From Lamellibrachia columna (lineage: Eukaryota > Annelida > Polychaeta > Sabellida > Siboglinidae): a DNA stretch of 64,000 bases. The stretch spans positions 1,500,107 through 1,564,106 of the forward strand of contig OY759273.1 of NCBI GenBank assembly GCA_963662155.1, read 5' to 3'. Below the pieces are notes generated by a model, which was not told where the DNA came from, made no database searches, and was given only the letters and a program-made list of their open reading frames with translations. Of this stretch, positions 11,281 through 23,971 are shown in pieces. Position numbers and translations under genes: made by a program. Position 1 is the stretch's first letter. Every line of letters starts with the position of its first letter.

Positions 11281-12695
11281 ACAGCGAATAACTCAGAGTA
11301 GAAGTGTCTTCCTACACTTGGCAAACACTAGCGTGACATTTCTTGTAGCGAATAACACAGAGTAGAAGTGTCTTCCTACACTTGGCACACACTAGCGTGA
11401 CATTTCTTGTAGCGAATAACTCAGAGTAGAAGTGTCTTCCTACACTTGGCACACACTAGCGTGACATTTCTTGTAGCGAATAACTCAGAGTAGAAGTGTC
11501 TTCCTACACTTGGCACACACTAGCGTGACATTTCTTATAGCGAATAACATAGAGTAGAAGTGTCTTCCTACACTTGGCACACACTAGCGTGACATTTCTT
11601 GTAGCGAATAACTCAGAGTAGAAGTGTCTTCCTACACTTGGCACACACTAGCGTGACATTTCTTGTAGCGAATAACTCAGAGTAGAAGTGTCTTCCTACA
11701 CTTGGCACACACTAGCGTGACATTTCTTATAGCGAATAACACAGAGTAGAAGTGTCTTCCTACACTTGGCACACACTAGTGTGACATTTCTTGTAGCGAA
11801 TAACTCAGAGTAGAAGTGTCTTCCTACACTTGGCACACACTAGCGTGACATTTCTTGTAGCGAATAACTCAGAGTAGAAGTGTCTTCCTACACTTGGCAC
11901 ACACTAGCGTGACATTTCTTGTAGCGAATAACTCAGAGTAGAAGTGTCTTCCTACACTTGGCACACACTAGCGTGACATTTCTTGTAGCGAATAACACAG
12001 AGTAGAAGTGTCTTCCTACACTTGGCAAACACTAGCGTGACATTTCTTGTAGCGAATAACTCAGAGTAGAAGTGTTTTCCTACACTTGGCAAACACTAGC
12101 GTGACATTTCTTGTAGCAAATAACTCAGAGTAGAAGTGTCTTCCTACACTTGGCAAACACTAGCATGACATTTCTTGTAGCGAATAACTCAGAGTAGAAG
12201 TGTCTTCCTACACTTGGCACCCACTAGCGTGACATTTCTTGTAGCGAATAACTCAGAGTAGAAGTGTCTTCCTACACTTGGCACACACTAGTGTGACATT
12301 TCTTGTAGCGAATAACACAGAGTAGAAGTGTCTTCCTACACTTGGCACACACTAGTGTGACATTTCTTGTAGCGAATAACACAGAGTAGAAGTGTCTTCC
12401 TACACTTGGCACCCACTAGCGTGACATTTCTTGTAGCGAATAACTCAGAGTAGAAGTATCTTCCTACACTTGGCACCCACTAGCGTGACATTTCTTGTAG
12501 CGAATAACACAGAGTAGAAGTGTCTTCCTACACTTGGCACCCACTAGCGTGACATTTCTTGTAGCAAATAACTCAGAGTAGAAGTATCTTCCTACACTTG
12601 GCACACACTAGCGTGACATTTCTTGTAGCGAATAACACAGAGTAGAAGTGTCTTCCTACACATGGCACACACTAAAGTGACATTTCTTGTAATGA
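11281..12695. repeat. 64-bp minisatellite, about 22 copies
   Basis: Unit starts GTAGCGAATAACTCAGAGTA and ends GCGTGACATTTCTT. Variants at a few sites (ACTCAG/ACACAG, GCACAC/GCACCC/GCAAAC) mark subgroups. Confidence 0.95.
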
Positions 12696-13009
12696 TGCAG
12701 CCTTTATTTTTGTTGTGACACTAAAAATAAAATGCATGTAATGCATTATACTTGTGTCAGTTATGGTGGAATCATCAGTCAGAATCATTTAGAAAAGTCT
12801 GTGCAGCATACAATAGTGTTTTCAGATTGTTGTGTAGTAAGTCCAGAAACTGCAGTACCAGTCGTATGTTTGCATCACAGGGATTACCAACCTGCAAAGT
12901 GGTGATTGTGACATTGGTTTATAGTTTTAAGACATACACTGTATTAAGACATACACCGTATCCAAATAAGAAAATGCAATACTATAGAGTATTATAAATA
13001 TAATGACAC

Positions 13010-13440
13010 AATGGCTTCTGTGCTTCTTTACGGCTCAGAGTCTGGCGCTTGACACAACAAGACACCAATAGACGCTCCAGCTTCCATAACACCTGCCTAC
13101 GGAAAATACTTAAAGTGTACTGGCTGAGACCACATCCAACACCAGACTCCACCAAGCAACAAAACAACAACACATCTGCTTCATCCAGAAAAAGAGAAGG
13201 TGGACACGGCTTGGTCGTGTCTACAGGATAAACAACGATCTGCCAGCAAAAAAAGTGCTAACCTGGACACCAGAAGAAAACGGAAAAAGACGCAGGCCGA
13301 AAACAATGGGAGACGATGGAAGAAGAAATGAAGGCTGCTGGCTTGACATGGAGCACAGCAGCAAGGAGGGTGCAAGACGGGGGTCTGGTGAGATCTTGTG
13401 CGAGCCTTATATGCCACACCGCATGATAAGTAAGTAACTT
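13010..13440 (+). pseudogene. C-terminal fragment of a LINE ORF2
   Basis: Translated pieces in shifting frames read VLLYGSESWRLTQQDTNRRS, then NTCLRKILKVYW, then RRWTRLGRVYRINNDLPAKK and WTPEENGKRRRPKTTW. This is the usual end of LINE ORF2 proteins (LLYGAETW ... LGHVxRM ... GKRRRGRPKxTW), with at least three frameshifts. It is followed by an 11-bp tandem repeat. Confidence 0.65.
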
Positions 13441-13450
13441 TGCATCCTCC

Positions 13451-13507
13451 ACTTAGTCATCACTTAGTCATCACTTAGTCATCACTTAGTCATCACTTAG
13501 TCATCAC
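13451..13507. repeat. 11-bp tandem repeat, 5 copies
   Basis: CACTTAGTCAT repeated, just after the LINE C-terminal fragment. Confidence 0.9.
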
Positions 13508-13549
13508 TGGATATATACGCTTTATATTCATATTGATTAGTCACCACTG

Positions 13550-13775
13550 TCTTTTTTACATGGATGTACTATTTCAGAATAAAGTTATTTAATTGAATCT
13601 AATTAATACCAATTAATATTACGCACCAGTCGATACAAGATGAAACTCAGAAAAGGTAGGAGAATGTAAAACTACCGGATATTGTTAATTGTAATTTTTT
13701 TTTACTAATTTCCATATAAGAGCTGGAAATGGATTTATGATCTGGTACAAGATATCTGTAACATCTACATATAAC
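13550..13775 (+). repeat. Left member of an inverted pair flanking the giant array
   Basis: Shares AATAAAGTTATTTAATTGAA, the CAGTCRATACAAGATG stretch and TCTGGTACAAGATAT with 21285-21500 in reverse complement. It ends about 75 bp before the 34-bp array. Confidence 0.6.
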
Positions 13776-13849
13776 CCCTGTAAAAATATCAGTAAGAATT
13801 TGTAAAGACAAAAGAAAGATTATTTCAACTATTGATGAGATACAATAAA

Positions 13850-16800
13850 CAGACCCTTCAAGCTGGTTGGACGACAGGTGTTACAGACCCTTCAAGTTGG
13901 GTGGAGGACAGGTGTTACAGACCCTTCAAGTTGGGTGGAGGACATGTGTTACAGACCCTTCAAGCTGGGTGGAGGACATGTGTTACAGACCCTTCAAGTT
14001 GGGTGGAGGACAGGTGTTACAGACCCTTCAAGCTGGGTGGAGGACAGGTGTTACAGACCCTTCAAGCTGGGTGGAGGACAGGTGTTACAGACCCTTCAAG
14101 TTGGGTGGAGGACAGGTGTTACAGACCCTTCAAGTTGGGTGGAGGACATGTGTTACAGACCCTTCAAGCTGGGTGGAGGACAGGTGTTACAGACCCTTCA
14201 AGTTGGGTGGAGGACAGGTGTTACAGACCCTTCAAGCTGGGTGGAGGACATGTGTTACAGATCCTTCAAGCTGGGTGAAGGACAGGTGTTACAGACCCTT
14301 CAAGTTGGGTGGAGGACAGGTGTTACAGACCCTTCATGCTGGGTGGAGGACATGTGTTACAGACCCTTCAAGCTGGTTGGAGGACAGGTGTTACATACCC
14401 TTCAAGCTGGTTGGAGGACAGGTGTTACATACCCTTCAAGCTGGTTGGAGGACAGGTGTTACAGACCCTTCAAGCTGGTTGGAGGACATGTGTTACAGAC
14501 CCTTCAAGCTGGGTGGAGGACAGGTGTTACAGACCCTTCAAGCTGGGTGGAGGACATGTGTTACAGACCCTTCAAGTTGGGTGGAGGACATGTGTTACAG
14601 ACCCTTCAAGCTGGTTGGAGGACAGGTGTTACATACCTTTCAAGCTGGTTGGAGGACAGATGTTACAGACCCTTCAAGCTGGGTGGAGGACAGGTGTTAC
14701 AGACCCTTCAAGCTGGGTGGAGGACAGGTGTTACAGACCCTTCAAGCTGGGTGGAGGACATGTGTTACATACCCTTCAAGCTGGTTGGAGGACATGTGTT
14801 ACAGACCCTTCAAGCTGGGTGGAGGACAGGTGTTACAGACCCTTCAAGCTGGGTGGAGGACAGGTGTTACAGACCCTTCAAGCTGGGTGGAGGACAGGTG
14901 TTACAGACCCTTCAAGCTGGGTGGAGGACATGTGTTACATACCCTTCAAGCTGGTTGGAGGACATGTGTTACAGACCCTTCAAGCTGGGTGGAGGACAGG
15001 TGTTACAGACCCTTCAAGCTGGGTGGAGGACATGTGTTACATACCCTTCAAGCTGGTTGGAGGACATGTGTTACAGACCCTTCAAGCTGGTTGGAGGACA
15101 GGTGTTACAGACCCTTCAAGTTGGGTGGAGGACAGGTGTTACAGACCCTTCAAGCTGGGTGGAGGACATGTGTTACAGACCCTTCAAGCTGGGTGAAGGA
15201 CAGGTGTTACAGACCCTTCAAGTTGGGTGGAGGACAGGTGTTACAGACCCTTCATGCTGGGTGGAGGACAGGTGTTACAGACCCTTCAAGCTGGGTGGAG
15301 GACAGGTATTACATACCCTTCAAGCTGGTTGGAGGACAGGTGTTACATACCCTTCAAGTTGGTTGGAGGACAGGTGTTACAGACCCTTCAAGCTGGTTGG
15401 AGGACATGTGTTACAGACCCTTCAAGCTGGGTGGAGGACAGGTGTTACAGACCCTTCAAGCTGGGTGGAGGACATGTGTTACAGACCCTTCAAGTTGGGT
15501 GGAGGACATGTGTTACAGACCCTTCAAGCTGGTTGGAGGACAGGTGTTACATACCTTTCAAGCTGGTTGGAGGACAGATGTTACAGACCCTTCAAGCTGG
15601 GTGGAGGACAGGTGTTACAGACCCTTCAAGCTGGGTGGAGGACAGGTGTTACAGACCCTTCAAGCTGGGTGGAGGACATGTGTTACATACCCTTCAAGCT
15701 GGTTGGAGGACATGTGTTACAGACCCTTCAAGCTGGGTGGAGGACAGGTGTTACAGACCCTTCAAGCTGGGTGGAGGACAGGTGTTACAGACCCTTCAAG
15801 CTGGGTGGAGGACAGGTGTTACAGACCCTTCAAGCTGGGTGGAGGACATGTGTTACATACCCTTCAAGCTGGTTGGAGGACATGTGTTACAGACCCTTCA
15901 AGCTGGGTGGAGGACAGGTGTTACAGACCCTTCAAGCTGGGTGGAGGACATGTGTTACATACCCTTCAAGCTGGTGGGAGGACATGTGTTACAGACCCTT
16001 CAAGCTGGGTGGAGGACATGTGTTACAGACCCTTCAAGCTGGGTGGAGGACATGTGTTACATACCCTTCAAGCTGGTTGGAGGACAGGTGTTACAGACCC
16101 TTCAAGTTGGGTGGAGGACAGGTGTTACAGACCCTTCAAGCTGGGTGGAGGACAGGTGTTACAGACCCTTCAAGCTGGGTGGAGGACAGGTGTTACAGAC
16201 CCTTCAAGCTGGTTGGAGGACCGGTGTTACAGACCCTTCAAGCTGATTGGAGGACAGGTGTTACAGACCCTTCAAGCTGGGTGGAGGACAGGTGTTACAG
16301 ACCCTTCAAGCTGATTGGAGGACAGGTGTTACAGACCCTTCAAGCTGGTTGGAGGACAGGTGTTACAGACCCTTCAAGCTGGGTGGAGGACAGGTGTTAC
16401 AGACCCTTCAAGCTGATTGGAGGACAGGTGTTACAGACCCTTCAAGCTGGGTGGAGGACAGGTGTTACAGACCCTTCAATCTGGGTGGAGGACAGGTGTT
16501 ACAGACCCTTCAAGCTGGGTGGAGGACAGGTGTTACAGACCCTTCAAGCTGGGTGGAGGACAGGTGTTACAGACCCTTCAAGCTGGTTGGAGGACAGGTG
16601 TTACAGACCCTTCAAGCTGGGTGGAGGACAGGTGTTACAGACCCTTCAAGCTGATTGGAGGACAGGTGTTACAGACCCTTCAAGCTGGGTGGAGGACAGG
16701 TGTTACAGACCCTTCAATCTGGGTGGAGGACAGGTGTTACAGACCCTTCAAGCTGGTTGGAGGACATGTGTTACAGACCCTTCAAGCTGGGTGGAGGACA

Positions 16801-19757
16801 GGTGTTACAGACCCTTCAAGCTGGGTGGAGGACATGTGTTACAGACCCTTCAAGTTGGGTGGAGGACATGTGTTACAGACCCTTCAAGCTGGTTGGAGGA
16901 CAGGTGTTACATACCTTTCAAGCTGGTTGGAGGACAGATGTTACAAACCCTTCAAGCTGGGTGGAGGACAGGTGTTACAGACCCTTCAAGCTGGGTGGAG
17001 GACAGGTGTTACAGACCCTTCAAGCTGGGTGGAGGACATGTGTTACATACCCTTCAAGCTGGTTGGAGGACATGTGTTACAGACCCTTCAAGCTGGGTGG
17101 AGGACAGGTGTTACAGACCCTTCAAGCTGGGTGGAGGACAGGTGTTACAGACCCTTCAAGCTGGGTGGAGGACAGGTGTTACAGACCCTTCAAGCTGGGT
17201 GGAGGACATGTGTTACATACCCTTCAAGCTGGTTGGAGGACATGTGTTACAGACCCTTCAAGCTGGGTGGAGGACAGGTGTTACAGACCCTTCAAGCTGG
17301 GTGGAGGACATGTGTTACATACCCTTCAAGCTGGTTGGAGGACATGTGTTACAGACCCTTCAAGCTGGTTGGAGGACAGGTGTTACAGACCCTTCAAGTT
17401 GGGTGGAGGACAGGTGTTACAGACCCTTCAAGCTGGGTGGAGGACATGTGTTACAGACCCTTCAAGCTGGGTGAAGGACAGGTGTTACAGACCCTTCAAG
17501 TTGGGTGGAGGACAGGTGTTACAGACCCTTCATGCTGGGTGGAGGACAGGTGTTACAGACCCTTCAAGCTGGGTGGAGGACAGGTATTACATACCCTTCA
17601 AGCTGGTTGGAGGACAGGTGTTACATACCCTTCAAGTTGGTTGGAGGACAGGTGTTACAGACCCTTCAAGCTGGTTGGAGGACATGTGTTACAGACCCTT
17701 CAAGCTGGGTGGAGGACAGGTGTTACAGACCCTTCAAGCTGGGTGGAGGACATGTGTTACAGACCCTTCAAGTTGGGTGGAGGACATGTGTTACAGACCC
17801 TTCAAGCTGGTTGGAGGACAGCTGTTACATACCTTTCAAGCTGGTTGGAGGACAGATGTTACAGACCCTTCAAGCTGGGTGGAGGACAGGTGTTACAGAC
17901 CCTTCAAGCTGGGTGGAGGACAGGTGTTACAGACCCTTCAAGCTGGGTGGAGGACATGTGTTACATACCCTTCAAGCTGGTTGGAGGACATGTGTTACAG
18001 ACCCTTCAAGCTGGGTGGAGGACAGGTGTTACAGACCCTTCAAGCTGGGTGGAGGACAGGTGTTACAGACCCTTCAAGCTGGGTGGAGGACAGGTGTTAC
18101 AGACCCTTCAAGCTGGGTGGAGGACATGTGTTACATACCCTTCAAGCTGGTTGGAGGACATGTGTTACAGACCCTTCAAGCTGGGTGGAGGACAGGTGTT
18201 ACAGACCCTTCAAGCTGGGTGGAGGACATGTGTTACATACCCTTCAAGCTGGTGGGAGGACATGTGTTACAGACCCTTCAAGCTGGGTGGAGGACATGTG
18301 TTACAGACCCTTCAAGCTGGGTGGAGGACATGTGTTACATACCCTTCAAGCTGGTTGGAGGACAGGTGTTACAGACCCTTCAAGTTGGGTGGAGGACAGG
18401 TGTTACAGACCCTTCAAGCTGGGTGGAGGACAGGTGTTACAGACCCTTCAAGCTGGGTGGAGGACAGGTGTTACAGACCCTTCAAGCTGGTTGGAGGACC
18501 GGTGTTACAGACCCTTCAAGCTGATTGGAGGACAGGTGTTACAGACCCTTCAAGCTGGGTGGAGGACAGGTGTTACAGACCCTTCAAGCTGATTGGAGGA
18601 CAGGTGTTACAGACCCTTCAAGCTGGTTGGAGGACAGGTGTTACAGACCCTTCAAGCTGGGTGGAGGACAGGTGTTACAGACCCTTCAAGCTGATTGGAG
18701 GACAGGTGTTACAGACCCTTCAAGCTGGGTGGAGGACAGGTGTTACAGACCCTTCAATCTGGGTGGAGGACAGGTGTTACAGACCCTTCAAGCTGGTTGG
18801 AGGACAGGTGTTACAGACCCTTCAAGCTGGGTGGAGGACAGGTGTTACAGACCCTTCAAGCTGGTTGGAGGACAGGTGTTACAGACCCTTCAAGCTGGGT
18901 GGAGGACAGGTGTTACAGACCCTTCAAGCTGATTGGAGGACAGGTGTTACAGACCCTTCAAGCTGGGTGGAGGACAGGTGTTACAGACCCTTCAATCTGG
19001 GTGGAGGACAGGTGTTACAGACCCTTCAAGCTGGGTGGAGGACAGGTGTTACATACCCTTCAAGCTGGGTGGAGGACAGGTGTTACATACCCTTCAAGCT
19101 GGTTGGAGGACAGGTGTTACAGACCCTTCAAGCTGGTTGGAGGACAGGTGTTACAGACCTTTCAAGCTGGTTGGAGGACAGGTGTTACAGACCCTTCAAG
19201 CTGATTGGAGGACAGGTGTTACAGACCCTTCAAGCTGGTTGGAGGACAGGTGTTACAGACCCTTCAAGCTGATTGGAGGACAGGTGTTACAGACCCTTCA
19301 AGCTGGGTGGAGGACAGGTGTTACAGACCCTTCAAGCTGGTTGGAGGACAGGTGTTACAGACCCTTCAAGCTGGTTGGAGGACAGGTGTTACAGACCCTT
19401 CAAGCTGGGTGGAGGACAGGTGTTACAGACCCTTCAAGTTGAGTGGAGGACAGGTGTTACAGACCCTTCAAGCTGGGTGGAGGACAGGTGTTACAGACCC
19501 TTCAAGCTGGTTGGAGGACAGGTGTTACAGACCCTTCAAGCTGGGTGGAGGACATGTGTTACAGACCCTTCAAGCTGGGTGGAGGACATGTGCTACAGAC
19601 CCTTCAATTTGGATGGAGGACAGGTGTTACAGACCCTTCAAGTTGGGTGGAGGACAGGTGTTACAGACCCTTCAAGCTGGGTGGAGGACATGTGTTACAG
19701 ACCCTTCAAGCTGGGTGGAGGACATGTGCTACAGACCCTTCAATTTGGATGGAGTAC
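13850..19757. repeat. Giant 34-bp minisatellite, about 174 copies, with 2278-bp higher-order structure
   Basis: The unit starts ACCCTTCAAGCTGGGTGGAG and ends GACAGGTGTTACAG. Because 34 is not a multiple of 3 and the unit lacks plus-strand stops, all three plus frames stay open for hundreds of codons; this is not evidence of coding. Marker variants repeat at fixed distances: ACATACCTTT at 14631, 15549, 16909 and 17827 (intervals 918, 1360, 918) and GGTGAAGGA near 14275, 15193 and 17471. So a 27-unit (918-bp) block is duplicated inside a 67-unit (2278-bp) block, itself duplicated. It lies in intron 3 of the C9orf85 homologue. Confidence 0.97.
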
Positions 19758-19797
19758 ATGTATTATATTAATTAGCAAGCTTAGCAACAAAAAGGCA

Positions 19798-19860
19798 TGT
19801 GCTTATGAAAATATACCACAATATATACTATGGTATATCATGGTTAACCATGGTATGCTA
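19798..19860. mobile_element. Half copy of the CCATGG MITE
   Basis: TGCTTATGAAAATATACCAC followed by CTATGGTATATCATGG and TTAACCATGGTATG. Only one terminus is seen, just after the end of the 34-bp minisatellite. Confidence 0.4.
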
Positions 19861-21019
19861 ATTGGTGTAGTACCTGTATTTCATCTTGTGTTAAGGGTCT
19901 GTTTATTATTTATGTTCAATAGTTGAGTGCATAATGACAGGAGTGAGATTTAGCGGTCGTCCGGTCGCCAATGGCACCCAAAAATGGGTTAGTGCGACTT
20001 ACATTTTTGACAACAGTAGCCCGCATGGCAACTCGAAATATTTACAGAGCTGCATTATTTTAGACCCAGCAAAAATAAATGGAATGTTAATAAACATCTC
20101 AGAAGTGTTGTCCTGGCTATATCGCATTTATGTTAACCATAAATAGTGTTTTTGTGACACATTCGATATTGCAATTTTTTTTTGGCCAAACTGCAGCATT
20201 CATTGTATTTTTAATCAACCACATCGACACTCAACATGTAACTGAATGGTCATTCTACACTGAAATAATATCCAGTCATGTTAATCTTGGTGCCGCGTGG
20301 CGCCACTTTTATATATACTAGCAAAAATGCCAGTCCCCAGGACGGGATAACATGGTAGTTCATACGTGACAGTCATGATAGCAATGTTTACCAAATGCAG
20401 CAGGTCAATATGCCATCAATAGACTCGAACGTATTACTAGAAACAACCGCGTCACACACGTGATGCTATGCTCGTTGGCATTGCATGTTCAAAACATTGA
20501 TGTCCGCGTGAATTTAGACCCGGTCCACTATAATTAATATAAACCACCCATATGGCGCTACGTACTCTCAAACGGTTTACGTACCGAAGTATTCGCCACT
20601 GTTCAGTTTATAAGGACCTGATGTTCTGTGACGCTTGGAGACTTTTCGCGTAGACTGTTGGTGTACCATGTTATGAAAGCAAAACAACCTGTCACACGTG
20701 TACAGTTGTATACTGTATTTTATTCAGTATTGTGTATCACATTGTATTGATCCTGCCTTGAAAATACATGTTTCAAAACTATTTGTTTTTTATTTGTTGT
20801 TGATGTCGTTCATACATTCTATATTCAAAGTATTTACTTTCTATCATCAAAGTAATGATTAACAAGTGGACTACATAAGAAGCTGTTGGGCTACTTCACT
20901 TTGCAAGGTTGGTAGCCCGACTGGCTACCTTCCATGACTTGCTAAATCTCACCCCTGTAATCGTTGTTTGTTCTATCTCTACACATTTATACCGATATTC
21001 TTTGCAATGTTTAAATGTG
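19861..21019. other. Intron 3 segment without recognised feature
   Basis: The sequence after the giant array (AATTAGCAAGCTTAGCAACA, 19771) recurs in diverged form at 21765, on the far side of the MITE copies. No exon-like frame seen. Confidence 0.55.
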
Positions 21020-21293
21020 CCTGTATGAAAATATACCATGATATATCATGGCATTTTATGGTATATCATGGCAAACCGTCATAGACCATGGTTAGCTATG
21101 GTATACCATACTTTTTCATATATTGTGTATGGTAATGTATGGCATACCATACTTTACCCGGTTCAAAACACCATCTGGTATACCATGGTATTATACCATG
21201 GTACACCATGGTATACCATGGTATTATAACATGGTACACCATGGTATACCATGGTATTATACCATGGTACACCATGGTAGCATTTCATAAGGG
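21020..21293. mobile_element. MITE with CCATGGTAT motifs, second copy
   Basis: The ends CCTGTATGAAAATATACC and, inverted, CCCTTATGAAATGCTACC resemble the copy at 33981-34242. The interior is almost entirely overlapping ACCATGGTATACCATGG palindromes and can form a long hairpin. Confidence 0.5.
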
Positions 21294-21500
21294 CAGATGT
21301 TACAAATATCTTGTACCAGACCATTGATCCATTTCTAGCTGTGATGCGCAAATTAGTTCAAAACTTAAACATTTTTGGCTTCCAAATTAGCATTGGTGCC
21401 ATTAGTGGTTTTAAATTCTCCTACCATTTTTGAATTCCATCTTGTATTGACTGGTGTGTTAATTAAATTCAATTAAATAACTTTATTCTAGAATATCAGA
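21285..21500 (-). repeat. Right member of the inverted pair
   Basis: Reverse complement of 13550-13775, directly adjoining the MITE at 21020-21293. Confidence 0.6.
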
Positions 21501-23590
21501 ATGAACAGAAAGCTAATCAATCTCTGCATTGAAGACAAAGTGGAGAGTTTGGTGTATCATTGTATTTATAATACTTTGTAATATTACATTTCCTGACTTG
21601 GATACAGTTACAGTGTATGTAACTAAACAAATGTCATAATCAGCACTTTGCAGGTTAGTAATCCCTGTGACAAACACGACTGCCCTGCAATGCACAACGT
21701 CCTAGTCAAAGCATTTACCCTGCGCATATATTCCTTCACACAAGATGAAGTATAGGTACTACAGTAATTAGCATGCTTAAAAACAAAAAGGCATGTGGTA
21801 CTTCTAATACATAAAACAGTCCCACATAAATATGTATACTTATTTTTAATGTTTGTTTATTACTGTAGTATATCTAAAATGATTTGTAATCAGAAATTTA
21901 AAAAAATATATCAATGGAAATTGTAAATGTATGTATTCAATTGTTTCGTCAATAAATAATTTGATAATCAATTCAGTAATACTAATTACAAACAGTGCAT
22001 TATATTGTAAAAATAATAAATAATTTGATAATCAAAAAATTCAGTAATACTATTTACAAACAGTGCATTATATTGTAAAGATGGTTTAGTTTAATAGATT
22101 ATTTGGTGAAAAGACAATGCAAAAAATTCAGGTCAGTGTCGGGTTCGATCCGGCATTTCCCAAAATTTAATGCAAACATTACGTGCAACACCCCTCGGCC
22201 AAAACATACAATACAGCATTCGCGTCTGCTATTTTAAGTTGTACAGCCCTTGCTTGGCACAAGATATTGTTTTTGCAGATGAACAAAATGTTTGTTTGTG
22301 TATATTTCAGTAAAGCTAGGTTACTGATTCTCTATGTGTATTTCACTCGCTGGGACCCATTTTTTGCCTGTGCGATATTATTTACATATTCCTCAAATAT
22401 TGTGCACTTGTAATTTGTAAAACAAAACGTGCGATAAAGGATAAAAAAGAACCATTAGTTGTTAGCGTCATGATCAAAATAAAGGCTGTGTTTGAATCTA
22501 AGTGTCATGAACAAAATAGAGGCTGTGAATGTGATTGGTTCTAAGTGTCACGACCACAATATAGCCTATAATTGCCTCTAAAAGTGTCACTAATACCTTG
22601 CCACAATAAGGCTTCAATATATCTAGCTGCTGGTTTGTTAAAACCAAAATACATAGATATTCCTATACCAGACTTGGAGTAAATTACATTATATCAATTC
22701 CAATTACACACCAATTACACATAGGAATTTCAATCACACTTCAAAAATACCAATTCCAAAATTCCATTGAAATAACAGTCAACAGAGCAACCATAGACAT
22801 ACCCAATGCCAAAAAAATATGTTAGAGCAGCTAATTTCTGGATAGTATGGTACATAATGGCAAACAAATATGATATTTTATATTATTGATAATTTGTTGG
22901 GAATAACTTGAGTTAAAAATTTACATGTTGTAATTGAAAAGTAATTGAAAAGTCATTAAAAATTAACAGAAAATACCAAGTACAATTTCTCTAATTGCAA
23001 TTTCTTTTAAAAACCAACCAGCATTCTAATTACACTTCAAGAATTAGAAATGGCATTTCAATTCCATTTACATATCTGAACATGCCAATAAATAGACACC
23101 TGGGAAGGAGGAAGAACAGTGCACCATTAACCATTTGGCCTTTTGGAAGGGAAACAGATGAAAACAGAGGAAGAGAGAGCAAGATTTAATGTAAAACAGA
23201 TCTGAGAATTAAAATAAATTACTATGATAACATTGAGACGCTTTCGTCAGACAGAGGGCATAAAAGAGATGATAACAATCTGGTTCAATCAATGCATTAC
23301 AAATACAATTACTTAAATAGATTACAAAATTATAAGCATGACTGCTATATCTGAATAAGACATTGGATAAAACAATTAACGAAACTATTAAATAGTGCGG
23401 ATCTACATCAGAAAAACTTAAAAAGTTACATCGATGGTGCATGGCTACTTTGCAGTTGCATTAACTACAGTTATAGGTGTACATGTTACATGAACATTGG
23501 GGAAAGAGTATAATATGTATGTATGCGTACATGCATGTATGTATGTATGTACACATATGTATGTAAGCGTACATGCATGTATGTATGTAC
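21501..23590. other. AT-rich intron 3 segment
   Basis: Holds a 66-bp tandem duplication (about 21955-22080), three degenerate GTGTCATGA-containing repeats (22466-22590) and an ATGT-rich microsatellite (23510-23590). No exon was recognised. Confidence 0.55.
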
Positions 23591-23765
23591 ACATATGTAT
23601 GTACACGCATGTATATAATCAATCCAATTTTACTTTGCCAATTGTTGCTGTATTTAACTGTTTACACACACAGTATAATATACTGTGTGTGTAAACAGTT
23701 AAATACAGCAACAATTGGCAAAGTAAAATTGGATTGATTATATACATGCGTGTACATACATATGT
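23591..23765. repeat. Perfect 175-bp palindrome (87-bp arms, 1-nt centre)
   Basis: The arm 23591-23677 is the exact reverse complement of 23679-23765 around the single base 23678. Its right arm and following linker are then repeated directly at about 23792-23911. Confidence 0.93.
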
Positions 23766-23885
23766 TGTTTGTTTTGTCTATAAAAAAAACACAGTATAAT
23801 ATACTGTGTGTGTAAACAGTTAAATACAGCAACAATTGGCAAAGTAAAATTGGATTGATTATATACATGCGTGTACATACATATG

Positions 23886-23964
23886 TTGTTTGTTTTGTCT
23901 ATAAAAAAAACATTGTAAGATATATTATATCTTACAATGTTTTTTTTATAGACAAAACAAACAA
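23886..23964. repeat. Perfect 79-bp palindrome (39-bp arms, 1-nt centre)
   Basis: The arm 23886-23924 (starting TTGTTTGTTTTGTCTATAAA) is the exact reverse complement of 23926-23964. It uses the second copy of the linker that follows the larger palindrome. Confidence 0.93.
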
Positions 23965-23971
23965 AGTTGAG

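Noticed and set aside
13867..19926. Very long plus-strand open frames (up to 1198 codons) in all three frames
   Set aside because: They are a by-product of a stop-free 34-bp unit whose length is not a multiple of 3; all three frames stay open and encode the same cycling 34-residue motif. No start context, splice or domain evidence supports a protein.
22136..22165. GGGTTCGATCCGG resembling a tRNA T-arm/B box
   Set aside because: No A box, anticodon arm or acceptor stem can be fitted upstream.
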